This document shows, piece by piece, positions 45,408 through 53,260 of a stretch of DNA of 64,000 bases (positions within the stretch are counted from its first letter, which is position 1; each line of letters starts with the position of its first letter). Source of the stretch: Allokutzneria sp. A3M-2-11 16. Its GTDB lineage: Bacteria > Actinomycetota > Actinomycetes > Mycobacteriales > Pseudonocardiaceae. The stretch is taken from NCBI RefSeq assembly GCF_024213555.1, contig NZ_JANAVO010000005.1, positions 62,001-126,000 on the forward strand. Direction: 5' to 3'. The notes under the pieces are model-generated. The model was given only the letters and a program-made list of their open reading frames with translations, was not told the origin of the DNA and did no database searches. Position numbers and translations under genes: made by a program.

Positions 45408-46361
45408 CTAGTGGGTCGAGGTGGCGCGGGTGACGCGTTCGGCCAGGCCGCGGAGGTGCTCGACCAGTTCGGGCGGCTCGTGCACCTCGAACTCGCAGCC
45501 GAGCATGGTCAGCCGCAGCGCGAGCCACTCGATGGTGTCGGCGTCGGTGCGCACCCGGCAGGTGTTCTCGGAGATCTCCTCGATCTGACCGGCGAAGCGC
45601 GCGGACAGCTCGCGCGACGGCATGTGCACGGTCGCGACGGCGCTGTAGGTCGGCGCGAGCGAGTACATCTTGCTGGTCAGGAACTCCGCGGCATCCGCGG
45701 CGGGCAGGGTGCGCGGGGTGGCGCGAGCACCGGTCGCGAGCGGCTCGGTGATCCGGTCCACCCGGAACGTGCGCCAGTCGTCGCGGTCGAGGTCGAACGC
45801 GACGAGGTACCACCGCCGCCCCGATGGCACCAGGCTGTGTGGTTCGAGGTGGCGCTTGGTGTCCGTGTCGTCGGCGGCGCGGTAGGCGAAACGCACCCGC
45901 TCGTGGTTGGTGATCGCGGCCGCGAGCACGGTCAACACGCTCGGCTCCACCACGGGCCCCGGCGTCGAGAGCACCGGCACAGTGGCGGAGTTGAGCGCGC
46001 CGACGCGGTAGCGCAGCCGCGACGGCAGCACCTGTTCGAGCTTGGCCAGCGCCCGCACGGACGACTCCTCGATACCCGCGACGGCGTGCCCGGCGGCGGT
46101 CCGCAGTCCGACCACGATGGCGACGGCTTCGTCGTCGTCGAGCAACAGCGGTGGCAGCGCGGCGCCCGCGATCAGCCGGTATCCGCCGATCGAGCCCATC
46201 GTCGCCTCGACCGGGTAGCCGAGGGACCGCAGCCGGTCGATGTCGCGGCGGATGGTGCGGAGGCTGACCTCCAGCCGCTCGGCCAGCTCGCTGCCCGGCC
46301 ACTCCCGTGGGGTCTGCAACAGCGACAACAGGCTCAGCAGCCGCCCTGGCGTGTCTCCCAT
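45408..46361 (-). CDS. HTH-WYL regulator (YafY type)
   Basis: A 317-residue regulator. The N-terminal HTH_11 reads RLLSLLSLLQTPREWPGSEL, then RLEVSLRTIRRDIDRLRSLG. The WYL ligand domain (RFAYRAADD, SGRRWYLVAFDLDRDDWRTF) and the WCX C-terminal domain follow. WYL proteins sense ligands, sometimes nucleotides or single-stranded DNA. The target is unknown; the hydrolase downstream is a candidate. Confidence 0.9.
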   Translation of the reverse strand: MGDTPGRLLSLLSLLQTPREWPGSELAERLEVSLRTIRRDIDRLRSLGYPVEATMGSIGGYRLIAGAALPPLLLDDDEAVAIVVGLRTAAGHAVAGIEESSVRALAKLEQVLPSRLRYRVGALNSATVPVLSTPGPVVEPSVLTVLAAAITNHERVRFAYRAADDTDTKRHLEPHSLVPSGRRWYLVAFDLDRDDWRTFRVDRITEPLATGARATPRTLPAADAAEFLTSKMYSLAPTYSAVATVHMPSRELSARFAGQIEEISENTCRVRTDADTIEWLALRLTMLGCEFEVHEPPELVEHLRGLAERVTRATSTH

Positions 46362-46405
46362 GCGCCCACCTTCTCACCGAAAGGTGACAGGCCTCGTCCT
46401 AGTTC

Positions 46406-47587
46406 TCACAGGCCGAGCTTGGTGACCGCGTTGTCTTCGAGCGGGGTGGCGATCCGGATGTAGCGGTGCACCGTGCGCGGGTTGGCCCAGCGGCCCTGGC
46501 GCATGATCTCGCGGTCGCTGGCCCCGCCGAGTGCCGCCTGCGTCGCGAAGCCCGCGCGCAACGAGTGACCGGAGAACAACTGCGGATCGAGTCCTGCCTT
46601 CGCCGCGTAGCGCTTGACCAGCTCCGCCACGGCGCGGCCGGACATCGCCTTGGCGGAGATCCGGCCGTGCTTGCTCACGGAGGGGAACAACGGGCGTCCG
46701 GTGCCGTCGCTGAGCGCGGTGCCCTGAAAGCCGTGGCAGCGATGGACTTTCGTCGTCGTGAAGGCGTGCGACCGGAGCTGTTCGTGTGTCGGGATCTCCA
46801 GCAGTTCCGTCCACGCCACGTAGGCGCACACCGGGCAGGTGTCCGGGCGCTGGCCACGCGGCAGCGCGACCTGCTGCTGGCGCACGCCGGTCGGGTCGGT
46901 CTTGGTCACCGGCAGCCTGATGATCAGCACCGGCTCGCCCGTGCCCGGATCGGTCTGCACGTCCACGTCGTCGAGGCAGATCGTCGCCAGCTCACTGCGC
47001 CGCAGCGCCCCGGCGAAGCCGATCAGCAGCACCAGCGCGTCGCGCCTGCGCGCCGGTTCGGTCGGCCAACCGGGCTCGGGCAGCTGCGCCAGCAGTTCGG
47101 TCAGCGTGTGCAGCAGGACGGGCCGCTTGCGCTTGGGCTGCGCGCGGCGGCTGCGGCGAATTCCACGCAGTGTCAAGCGAACCACGTCCGAGCGAGTGGG
47201 CGACGGCAGGCCGTTCGCGGCGTGCACGGCGGCGATCGCGGCGGCCTTGCGCTCCAAAGTGGACGGTGCGAAGGCCCAGCGGGCCCCGTCGTCGGCGCGG
47301 GCCTCCGCCGCCGCGGCGAGGTACACGGCCACGTCCAGCGGATCGGCGGGCAGCGCCTGGCGCTCCTCCCGGGCGCACCAGCCCGCCCAGCCGATCCAGT
47401 CGGCGCGGTAGGCCCGCAAAGTGTTGGGGGACTGGGATTCTTCGAGGTACTTGGCCAGCGCCTCGGCCTGCGCGTCGGCGAAGCGCGCCCGCACCTGGGC
47501 GAGCGCGGCCGAGTCGATCAGGACGCTGCGCGGCCGGTCACCGAGCGCGACGCGAACCGGCTCCGGAAGCGGGATCAGTTCGCCCAT
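46406..47587 (-). CDS. tyrosine site-specific recombinase
   Basis: A 393-residue integrase-like recombinase. The core-binding SAM-like domain is at residues ~45-150 (ALAKYLEESQSPNTLRAYRA). Catalytic residues are Arg in AGALRRSELATI, Lys in LPVTKTDPT, HxxR in GHSLRAGFATQ, and Tyr376 in TVHRYIRIA. ATG 47587 is leaderless with TAGAAT six bases upstream. No excisionase, phage or conjugation gene adjoins it, so it is either a remnant or a stand-alone recombinase. Confidence 0.88.
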   Translation of the reverse strand: MGELIPLPEPVRVALGDRPRSVLIDSAALAQVRARFADAQAEALAKYLEESQSPNTLRAYRADWIGWAGWCAREERQALPADPLDVAVYLAAAAEARADDGARWAFAPSTLERKAAAIAAVHAANGLPSPTRSDVVRLTLRGIRRSRRAQPKRKRPVLLHTLTELLAQLPEPGWPTEPARRRDALVLLIGFAGALRRSELATICLDDVDVQTDPGTGEPVLIIRLPVTKTDPTGVRQQQVALPRGQRPDTCPVCAYVAWTELLEIPTHEQLRSHAFTTTKVHRCHGFQGTALSDGTGRPLFPSVSKHGRISAKAMSGRAVAELVKRYAAKAGLDPQLFSGHSLRAGFATQAALGGASDREIMRQGRWANPRTVHRYIRIATPLEDNAVTKLGL

Positions 47588-47679
47588 GATCGGATTCTAG
47601 GTCAACCGTGCGCCAGGACTCTGCGCGCCAGCGCCGGGTTTGGGCGGATAAGGGGGCCAAGGAGCCTAGGCTCCCCGTC

Positions 47680-49134
47680 ATGGTGAATGTGCGGCAAGGC
47701 GCGTTGCGCGGGGTGGAGCACGACGATCACGTTGTGTGGCGCGGAATTCCCTACGCGAGCCCGCCGGTCGGCGACCTGCGGTGGCGGGCCCCGCGCCCCG
47801 CGCCGAGCTGGGAGGGCGTGCGCGACGCGTCGGAGTTCGGGCCGCAAGCGCCGCAGCCGGTCAACGCGCCGGGATCGAGCAAGCACCCGGCCGACGAGGA
47901 CTGCCTCTACCTCAACGTGTGTGCGCCGAAGGAGCCCGGCGAGGGCAGGCCGGTGTTGTTCTGGCTGCACGGCGGCGGCTACCGGACGGGCAGCTCGCGG
48001 CAGATGGGCGAGGGCGCCGCGTTCGCCAGGGCGGGCATCGTGGTCGTGACGATCAACTACCGGCTGGGCGCGCTCGGGTTCGCGCGGCTGGACGGCGAAC
48101 CGGACTCGGGCGTGTGCGGGCTGCTCGACCAGATCGCGGCGCTGCGCTGGGTGCGCGAGAACATCGCGGCGTTCGGCGGCGACCCGGACAGGATCACCGT
48201 CTACGGCGTCTCCGCCGGGGCAAAGGGCGTCGCGAACCTCATGGCGAGCCCGGCGGCGAAGGGGCTGTTCGCCCGCGCGATCTCCAGCAGCGGCGGCGGT
48301 GATCACGTCTCCGGTCCGGAGGTCGGGGCGGCGGTCGGGCGCAGGCTGCTGGACGAGCTGGGCTGCGCCGATGCCGAAGCCGCCCGCGCGCTCCCGGCCG
48401 ACGAGGTGGTCGCCGCGCAGGAGCGGATCCAGTCCGGGATGGAAGCGCTGTGGTTGTGGCGGCCGACCATCCACCCCGACGTGCTGCCCGCGGTCCCGAT
48501 CGAGCTGATCGCGGCGGGCAGCGCGGCCGGAGTGCCGTTGCTGGTGGGCAACAACGGCAACGAGGCGGGGCTGTACGCCGCGATGTACGGGGCGGAGGAG
48601 GTGACCGCGCCCGCGGCGGCGGTGATCGGGTCGATCCTCGGCGCGGACGGGTACGAGGCGCTGCTCAAGGCGTATCGGCGCACTCGCGGCCTGACCAGCG
48701 ACGTTGCCGCGATGGTCGCGGCGATGGGGGATGAGCGTTACGGCATCCCGACGCAGCGCCTCGCCGACGCGCAGTCGCGGTTCGCCACCGTCCACCGCTA
48801 CCGGGTCGACGTGGCCGCGCCCGGCCTGACGCGCGAGCTCGACGGCGGTCACGGCACGGAGACGGCGATGGCGTGGGGTGTCCCGGAGCCGCTGCCGGGG
48901 ATGCGCGCGCCGCGTTCGCCCAAGCCGGAGCGCGTCGAGCTCGGCGAGCAGATGCACCGGGCGTGGGTGTCGTTCATCCGCGATGGCGATCCGGGCTGGC
49001 GGGCCTACGACGCCGAGAAGCGCGCGGTGCTGGTCCTCGGCGAGGCCGGTCCCCGGCTGGAGTTCGACCCGCGACGCGAAGAGCGGCTGGCGTGGGGCGA
49101 CGCGACCTGGCCTTCGAGCACCTGGTTTACCTAA
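47680..49134 (+). CDS. type B carboxylesterase
   Basis: A 484-residue esterase/lipase: GIPYASPPVGDLRWRAP, EDCLYLNVCAP, the oxyanion loop FWLHGGGYRTGS, the nucleophile region YGVSAGAKGVANLM (Val replaces the usual Glu before Ser), Glu in NNGNEAG, and His in DGGHGTETA. ATG 47680 is leaderless (TAGGCT seven bases upstream). Confidence 0.9.
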   Translation: MVNVRQGALRGVEHDDHVVWRGIPYASPPVGDLRWRAPRPAPSWEGVRDASEFGPQAPQPVNAPGSSKHPADEDCLYLNVCAPKEPGEGRPVLFWLHGGGYRTGSSRQMGEGAAFARAGIVVVTINYRLGALGFARLDGEPDSGVCGLLDQIAALRWVRENIAAFGGDPDRITVYGVSAGAKGVANLMASPAAKGLFARAISSSGGGDHVSGPEVGAAVGRRLLDELGCADAEAARALPADEVVAAQERIQSGMEALWLWRPTIHPDVLPAVPIELIAAGSAAGVPLLVGNNGNEAGLYAAMYGAEEVTAPAAAVIGSILGADGYEALLKAYRRTRGLTSDVAAMVAAMGDERYGIPTQRLADAQSRFATVHRYRVDVAAPGLTRELDGGHGTETAMAWGVPEPLPGMRAPRSPKPERVELGEQMHRAWVSFIRDGDPGWRAYDAEKRAVLVLGEAGPRLEFDPRREERLAWGDATWPSSTWFT

Positions 49135-49138
49135 ACCT

Positions 49139-49168
49139 TCCCTATCGCTCCCTATCTGTCCCTCAATG
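49139..49168. promoter_or_regulatory. 10-bp direct repeats before HTH gene
   Basis: TCCCTATCGC, TCCCTATCTG and TCCCTCAATG stand head to tail at one helical turn each, ending three bases before the TACGTT box of the gene at 49185. They are a likely binding site for its HTH product. Confidence 0.5.
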
Positions 49169-49184
49169 AGGTACGTTGGGGAAC

Positions 49185-49622
49185 ATGACGGAAGAAATGT
49201 ACTCGGTTGAGCAGGTCGCTGAGCGGCTCAACCTGCACGTGCGGACGGTGCGCAACTACGTCCGCGAGGGGCGCTTGAAGGCCGTCCGGATCGGCAAGCA
49301 GTACCGCATCAGCCGCTCCGACCTGGAGGAACTGACCGGGGGCGGGGTGCCCGCGACGCCACGGGAGTCCGCGCGGCGCACCCGGCACGTGGAGGTCTCC
49401 GCCGTCGTCCAGGTCGACGCGATCGGCCAGGCCGAGGCGAGCCGGGTGAGCATGGGCATCACCGGCTCGCTCAACGGCCGCGGCCCCGGTGGCGGGATGC
49501 TGCGGGTGCAGACGATCTACGACGAGCAGCGGGCCAGCCTCAAGATCGTCGTGATCGGCGAGCCCGAGCTGACCGCGGACGTGATCAAGCTGATCGGCGA
49601 GTTCCTGGAGGGGAACCGATGA
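49185..49622 (+). CDS. excisionase/MerR-type HTH protein
   Basis: A 145-residue protein. The N-terminal HTH_17 domain reads MYSVEQVAERLNLHVRTVRN, then VREGRLKAVRIGKQYRIS. A C-terminal alpha+beta domain of ~80 residues is not recognised. ATG 49185 is leaderless with TACGTT seven bases upstream and 10-bp direct repeats just before. It overlaps the hydrolase gene (ATGA), so it probably regulates that operon. Confidence 0.82.
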   Translation: MTEEMYSVEQVAERLNLHVRTVRNYVREGRLKAVRIGKQYRISRSDLEELTGGGVPATPRESARRTRHVEVSAVVQVDAIGQAEASRVSMGITGSLNGRGPGGGMLRVQTIYDEQRASLKIVVIGEPELTADVIKLIGEFLEGNR

Positions 49623-50452
49623 TGATCTACCGCACCACCGGCGGTGGCGAGCAGGTCGAGAGCAAGTACCAGGAGGTCCTGGACCGCTGGCCGGTCCCGG
49701 CGGAGCGCGTGCTGCTGCCGACCAGCGAGGGCGAGACCTTCGTGCTGGTCTTCGGCAAGGCCGACGCGCCGCCGCTGGTGGCCCTGCACGGCTCCGGGGC
49801 CAACGCCACGAACTGGCTGGCGAACGCCGTCGAGATGGCCGAGCACCACCGCGTCTACGCCGTCGACGTGATCGGAGAGCCCGGGCTGAGCGCGCCGAAC
49901 CGCCCGCCGCTGGACAGCGAGGCGTACGCGCGGTGGCTGGACGACGTGCTCACCGGCCTCGGCCTGAAGAACCCGGTGCCGGTGATGGGGATGTCCCTCG
50001 GGGGGTGGTTCGCCATCGACTACGCGTCGCGGCGGCCGGAGCGGGTGTCCCGGCTCGCGCTGCTCACGCCCGCCGGGGTGGGCAGGCGGCCCAGGGGCCT
50101 GTTGCTCAAGCTCGTCGCGATGAGCCTCGCGGGTGAGCGGGGGCTGCGGAAGTCCGTGAAGACGGCCATGGGCGGCGAGGTGGACCCGAAGGTGGTGGAC
50201 GCCGTCGTGCTGATCTTCAAGCACTTCAAGCCGCGCATGCGGATTCCCACGTTCTCCGACGAGGTGCTGCGGCGGCTGACCATGCCGGTCGACGTGATCG
50301 TCGGCGAGCACGACCCGATGCTCGACTCGGCCGACACCGCCCGGCGGTTCCAGGAGGTCCTGCCGCACGCGTCCGTCCACGTGGTCGACGCCGGTCACGA
50401 CCTGTCAGCGCACGTCCCGGCCTCGATCGGGTTCACAGCTTCCGGTACATGA
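49619..50452 (+). CDS. alpha/beta hydrolase
   Basis: A 277-residue hydrolase: VALHGSGANATNWLA, VIGEPGLSAPNRPP, the nucleophile elbow VMGMSLGGWFAIDYA, Asp in VGEHDPMLDSA and His in DAGHDLSAHVP. It is coupled to the HTH gene by a four-base overlap. The substrate is unknown. Its 3' end overlaps the GNAT gene by 20 bases. Confidence 0.87.
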   Translation: MMIYRTTGGGEQVESKYQEVLDRWPVPAERVLLPTSEGETFVLVFGKADAPPLVALHGSGANATNWLANAVEMAEHHRVYAVDVIGEPGLSAPNRPPLDSEAYARWLDDVLTGLGLKNPVPVMGMSLGGWFAIDYASRRPERVSRLALLTPAGVGRRPRGLLLKLVAMSLAGERGLRKSVKTAMGGEVDPKVVDAVVLIFKHFKPRMRIPTFSDEVLRRLTMPVDVIVGEHDPMLDSADTARRFQEVLPHASVHVVDAGHDLSAHVPASIGFTASGT

Positions 50453-50921
50453 TGTGCAGCCCGACGTAACCGTGCGCGGAGGACCGGAAGCCCTCCGGCA
50501 CGGTGCCGATGACCTCGAAGCCCAGTGACCGCCACAGCGACACCGCGCGCGTGTTGCTCTCCGCCACGGCGTTGAACTGGATGCCCCGGAAGCCCGCGGT
50601 CCCGGCCCAGTCGATGACGTGCTCGCCGAGCGCCCGCCCGACGCCCCGGCCGGAGTGGGCGGCATCGACCATGAAACTCGCGCTGGCGATGTGCGAGGCG
50701 GGCCCCATGTGGTTGGCGTACATGCGCGCGGAGCCGAGCACGGTGCCGTCGGGGTCCACCGCGACGGCGGTGCGGCTCTTGGCGTCGGGCATCCACATCT
50801 CCCGCGCGGTGACCTCGTCCACGTCGGTCGGCCAGCTGTAGGTCTCCCCGGCCGCGACGATCTCGTGCAGGAACGGCCAGATCGACGGCCAGTCACCGTC
50901 GACTGCTTCTCTGATCAACAC
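50433..50921 (-). CDS. GNAT-family N-acetyltransferase
   Basis: A 162-residue acetyltransferase: LIREAVDGDWPSIWPFLHEI, SASFMVDAAHSGRGVGRALG (acetyl-CoA pyrophosphate loop), FNAVAESNTRAVSLWRSLGF. The layout is that of amino-acid or antibiotic N-acetyltransferases. GTG 50921 begins the conserved LIREA. Confidence 0.88.
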   Translation of the reverse strand: MLIREAVDGDWPSIWPFLHEIVAAGETYSWPTDVDEVTAREMWMPDAKSRTAVAVDPDGTVLGSARMYANHMGPASHIASASFMVDAAHSGRGVGRALGEHVIDWAGTAGFRGIQFNAVAESNTRAVSLWRSLGFEVIGTVPEGFRSSAHGYVGLHIMYRKL

Positions 50922-50977
50922 GGTGCCGAGTCTCTGCGAGGGGCGCCGCGCCCGCGACAGATTTTCGGGAGGTCGGA

Positions 50978-51095
50978 GTGTGGAGCGGCTACGACGGCAA
51001 CCACTGAGCGGACAACTACGCCCGCTACGACGCCGTGCTCGCGACCGTCGCAACCCGCGACCGGGTGCTCGACATCGGCTGCGCTGCTGAGCGTG
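50978..51095 (+). pseudogene. SAM methyltransferase 5' remnant
   Basis: The frame VWSGYDGNH, TGA (51005-51007), ADNYARYDAVLA, RDRVLDIGCA is the start of a class I methyltransferase through motif I. TGA probably replaced the TGG (Trp) codon expected there. The rest of the gene is missing; the open frame runs on to a TGA at 51143-51145, touching the 3' end of tRNA-Cys. Confidence 0.55.
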
Positions 51096-51144
51096 CGCAG
51101 GCTGGGAGCCCGCCTGAGTTCCCGGATGTGGGCGAATTGCTTTG

Positions 51145-51215
51145 AGGCCAAGACCGGAATCGAACCGGCGTGGACCGCTTTGCAGGCGGCTCCCTAACCA
51201 CTCGGGCACTTGGCC
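51145..51215 (-). tRNA. tRNA-Cys (GCA)
   Basis: The minus strand folds as a cloverleaf. The acceptor GGCCAAG/CTTGGCC has discriminator T at 51145, the anticodon stem GCCGC/GCGGT encloses CTGCAAA with anticodon GCA, and the T arm contains GGTTCGATTCC. CCA is not encoded. A terminator and a Cys-codon mini-ORF lie just upstream. Confidence 0.95.
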
Positions 51216-51230
51216 GAAAAAAGGTACGAC

Positions 51231-51267
51231 AAAGAAAAACCGCCGGTGTCGACTAGTCGACCGGCGG
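51231..51267 (-). terminator. Rho-independent terminator before tRNA-Cys
   Basis: CCGCCGGT (51240-51247) and ACCGGCGG (51260-51267) form an eight-base stem with an inner CGAC/GTCG extension. On the minus strand it is followed by TTTTTCTTT (51239-51231). It ends 16 bases before the tRNA. Confidence 0.75.
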
Positions 51268-51293
51268 CTCCCAGGCATGACCGAACACTGAGG

Positions 51294-51341
51294 TCACGGC
51301 GGAGAGCCGGGACGACAACAGAGGAGGTCGATGCGCTGCAT
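51294..51341 (-). CDS. Cys-codon leader peptide, 15 aa (MQRIDLLCCRPGSPP)
   Basis: ATG 51341 lies seven bases after a strong -10 box, so translation would be leaderless. Codons 8 and 9 are TGT TGT, the less used Cys codon in this G+C-rich DNA. The R-I-D-L element recalls the R-[HV]-D-L of actinobacterial cysteine leader peptides as I know them. A terminator and tRNA-Cys follow on the same strand. Confidence 0.5.
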   Translation of the reverse strand: MQRIDLLCCRPGSPP

Positions 51342-51348
51342 GCCGACC

Positions 51349-51377
51349 ACTATGCCCTTTATCGCGGGGCGCGTCAA
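51349..51377 (-). promoter_or_regulatory. sigma-70-type promoter toward tRNA-Cys
   Basis: TTGACG (51377-51372), a 17-base spacer, and CATAGT (51354-51349) on the minus strand form the best promoter in the window. It drives the Cys mini-ORF, the terminator and tRNA-Cys. Confidence 0.7.
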
Positions 51378-51497
51378 CAATTCTCTTCTACGGTTTACGG
51401 GGCGGCTTTCCTAGGCGGTGCTTATGCGGTGCTTAACCGCACTGCGTGATGCTGTGCATCGATCGACCACCTACCCCCTGCACATCGAGGTGGACCC

Positions 51498-52121
51498 ATG
51501 AGAACAGCAAGCATCGCCGGCGCGCTGGTGGCGTGCCTGGCGCTCGGCGCCGCCGTCCCAGCGGTGGCGCTGGCCGACCCCGCCGGGACCGCCCGGGACC
51601 TCAGCGGCGAGATCGGCGGGATCGGCCCCGAAGGGCCGGAGGCCATCCCGCACGAGGAGACCCTGGAACCCGGGGCCGAGGCCGAGCGGATCGCCAGGGC
51701 GCAGGTCATCCAGCGCGCCAAGGTGTGGCTCACCGCCAACGGCGGCCGCAAGGTCCCCTACAGCCAGGCCCGCAAGTGGCGGGACGGCTACCGGCAGGAC
51801 TGCTCCGGCTACGTGTCGATGGCGTGGAAGCTGCCGAAGGGCAGGTACGGCGGCACCAACACCGTCGGCCTCGCGCAGAGCTACACCACGAAGATCACCA
51901 AGGCCGAGCTGCGGACCGGCGACATCATGATCGACTGGCACGGCACCAACCGCACCCGGCACGTGATCCTGTTCGAGAAGTGGGCCAACGCCAACCGGAC
52001 GCACTACTGGGCCTACGACCAGTCGAGCAGCCAGGGCGGCACCGCCTACCGCAAGATCCCCTACCCGTTCTTCACCAACAAGGGGCAGTGGGAGCCGCGC
52101 CGCTACAAGCACATCAGCTAG
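51498..52121 (+). CDS. secreted NlpC/P60-like protein
   Basis: A 207-residue protein. A signal peptide (RTASIAGALVACLALGAAVP, cut near ALA) is followed by an acidic linker and a papain-like domain with Cys in YRQDCSGYVSMAW and His in RTRHVILFEKW. It probably acts on cell-wall peptides. ATG 51498 has GAGGTGG upstream. Confidence 0.82.
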   Translation: MRTASIAGALVACLALGAAVPAVALADPAGTARDLSGEIGGIGPEGPEAIPHEETLEPGAEAERIARAQVIQRAKVWLTANGGRKVPYSQARKWRDGYRQDCSGYVSMAWKLPKGRYGGTNTVGLAQSYTTKITKAELRTGDIMIDWHGTNRTRHVILFEKWANANRTHYWAYDQSSSQGGTAYRKIPYPFFTNKGQWEPRRYKHIS

Positions 52122-52124
52122 CGG

Positions 52125-52155
52125 TTGCGTTGAACCGCGGTTCAACTGAGAGTGT
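52125..52155 (+). promoter_or_regulatory. MerR-type promoter with perfect palindrome
   Basis: TTGCGT (52125-52130) and GAGTGT (52150-52155) are 19 bases apart, the long spacer typical of MerR-activated promoters. The spacer carries most of the perfect 18-bp palindrome GTTGAACCGCGGTTCAAC (52129-52146). The gene start is six bases downstream. Confidence 0.6.
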
Positions 52156-52161
52156 CGAGCC

Positions 52162-52761
52162 ATGGCAGTGAACCCCGACCGGATCTTCGACGGCCTCCTC
52201 GGCCGGATCTCGGCACTGATCATGGCTGGTGGCAACCGGGCCGCGGAGGCGGAGGCCGTCGCCGAGCTGGACCCACGACCGCACCACCGGGTGCTGGTCG
52301 TCGGGTTCGGTCCCGGCGTCGGTCTCCGCCTGCTCGCCGAGCGGCTCCCCGAGGGCCACATCGCCGGGATCGACCCGTCCGCGGTGATGCTCCGCGCGGC
52401 GACCAGGCGCAACAGGCGCGCGGTCGCCGACGGCCGGATCGAGCTGCACCGCGGCAAGGCCGACGCGCTCCCGTTCCCCGACAGCGACTTCGACGCGGCG
52501 ATCACCGTCAACACCATCCAGTTCTGGGAGCCGCTGGAGACATCTCTGCGCGAGGTCGCCAGGGTGCTGCGGCCGGGCGGCCGGTTGGTCTCCTACACCC
52601 ACGACTGGGCCATCACCCGCACCACCGGCCAGGACGTCGAGTCCTGGGTGCGGGACACGACCGAGGTGTGCCACCGCGCGGGACTCGGCTCGGCCCGGCA
52701 CTGGCGGGCGCGGGCGGAGAAGGGCAAGTCCGTCGCGTTCACCGCGCGCACACCGGAATAG
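52162..52761 (+). CDS. class I SAM-dependent methyltransferase
   Basis: A 199-residue methyltransferase with motif I VLVVGFGPGVGLRLLAERL, an acidic GIDPSAVML, and AADALPFPDSDFDAA-like KADALPFPDSDFDAAI. The substrate is unknown. It is leaderless from a MerR-type promoter and followed, seven bases on, by a merR gene, so the operon is probably induced by the compound that MerR senses. Confidence 0.87.
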   Translation: MAVNPDRIFDGLLGRISALIMAGGNRAAEAEAVAELDPRPHHRVLVVGFGPGVGLRLLAERLPEGHIAGIDPSAVMLRAATRRNRRAVADGRIELHRGKADALPFPDSDFDAAITVNTIQFWEPLETSLREVARVLRPGGRLVSYTHDWAITRTTGQDVESWVRDTTEVCHRAGLGSARHWRARAEKGKSVAFTARTPE

Positions 52762-52768
52762 GGACACG

Positions 52769-53257
52769 ATGATCCGCTCCTCCCAGGTGCTGACGATCGC
52801 CGAGGTCGTCGCGGCGACGAAGCTGCCGACCTCGACCCTGCGCTTCTACGAGCGGGAGGGCCTGATCACCTCCGTTGCCAGGGACGGCGCCGGGCGGCGC
52901 GTCTACGCCCCGGACATCCTTGCTCGGCTGGCAGTGGTCGAGCTGGCCAAACAGGCCGGGTTCACCATCGCCGAGGTGTCTGGCTGCGTGGACGCCGAGA
53001 CCGGGATGCCCGGCCGGGGCTGGCGCGAGCTGGCCGAGGCGAAGCTGGTGGAGCTGGAGGCGCGGATCGCCGAGGCCGAGCGGGCCAGGGCCGTGCTCAC
53101 CCACGCGCTGGAGTGCCCCGATCCGTCGTTCGGGGAGTGCCCGGTGTTCCGCGGCAGCGTGCGGGCCCAGATCAGCGCGATGCGCGGTCGAACGACCCCA
53201 CCCGGTGATTCATCCGTCCGACCACTGTCTCCCGGCGTGCGCAAGACACAGAATTGA
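52769..53257 (+). CDS. MerR-family regulator
   Basis: A 162-residue MerR protein: LTIAEVVAATKLPTSTLRFY, then EREGLITSVARDGAGRRVYA, a dimerisation helix, and CPDPSFGECPVF near residue 118. The last holds two Cys that could bind metal or sense redox state. It probably activates the promoter at 52125 and thus its own operon. Confidence 0.88.
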   Translation: MIRSSQVLTIAEVVAATKLPTSTLRFYEREGLITSVARDGAGRRVYAPDILARLAVVELAKQAGFTIAEVSGCVDAETGMPGRGWRELAEAKLVELEARIAEAERARAVLTHALECPDPSFGECPVFRGSVRAQISAMRGRTTPPGDSSVRPLSPGVRKTQN

Positions 53258-53260
53258 CGC

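Noticed and set aside
49619-50452. Hydrolase and HTH pair as a toxin-antitoxin system
   Set aside because: The hydrolase has a normal catalytic layout and length, and the partner is a DNA-binding regulator with a larger C-terminal domain.
46406-51215. Prophage or integrative element between the recombinase and tRNA-Cys
   Set aside because: Intervening genes are ordinary metabolic and regulatory genes with host-like composition, and no att direct repeat was found by eye.
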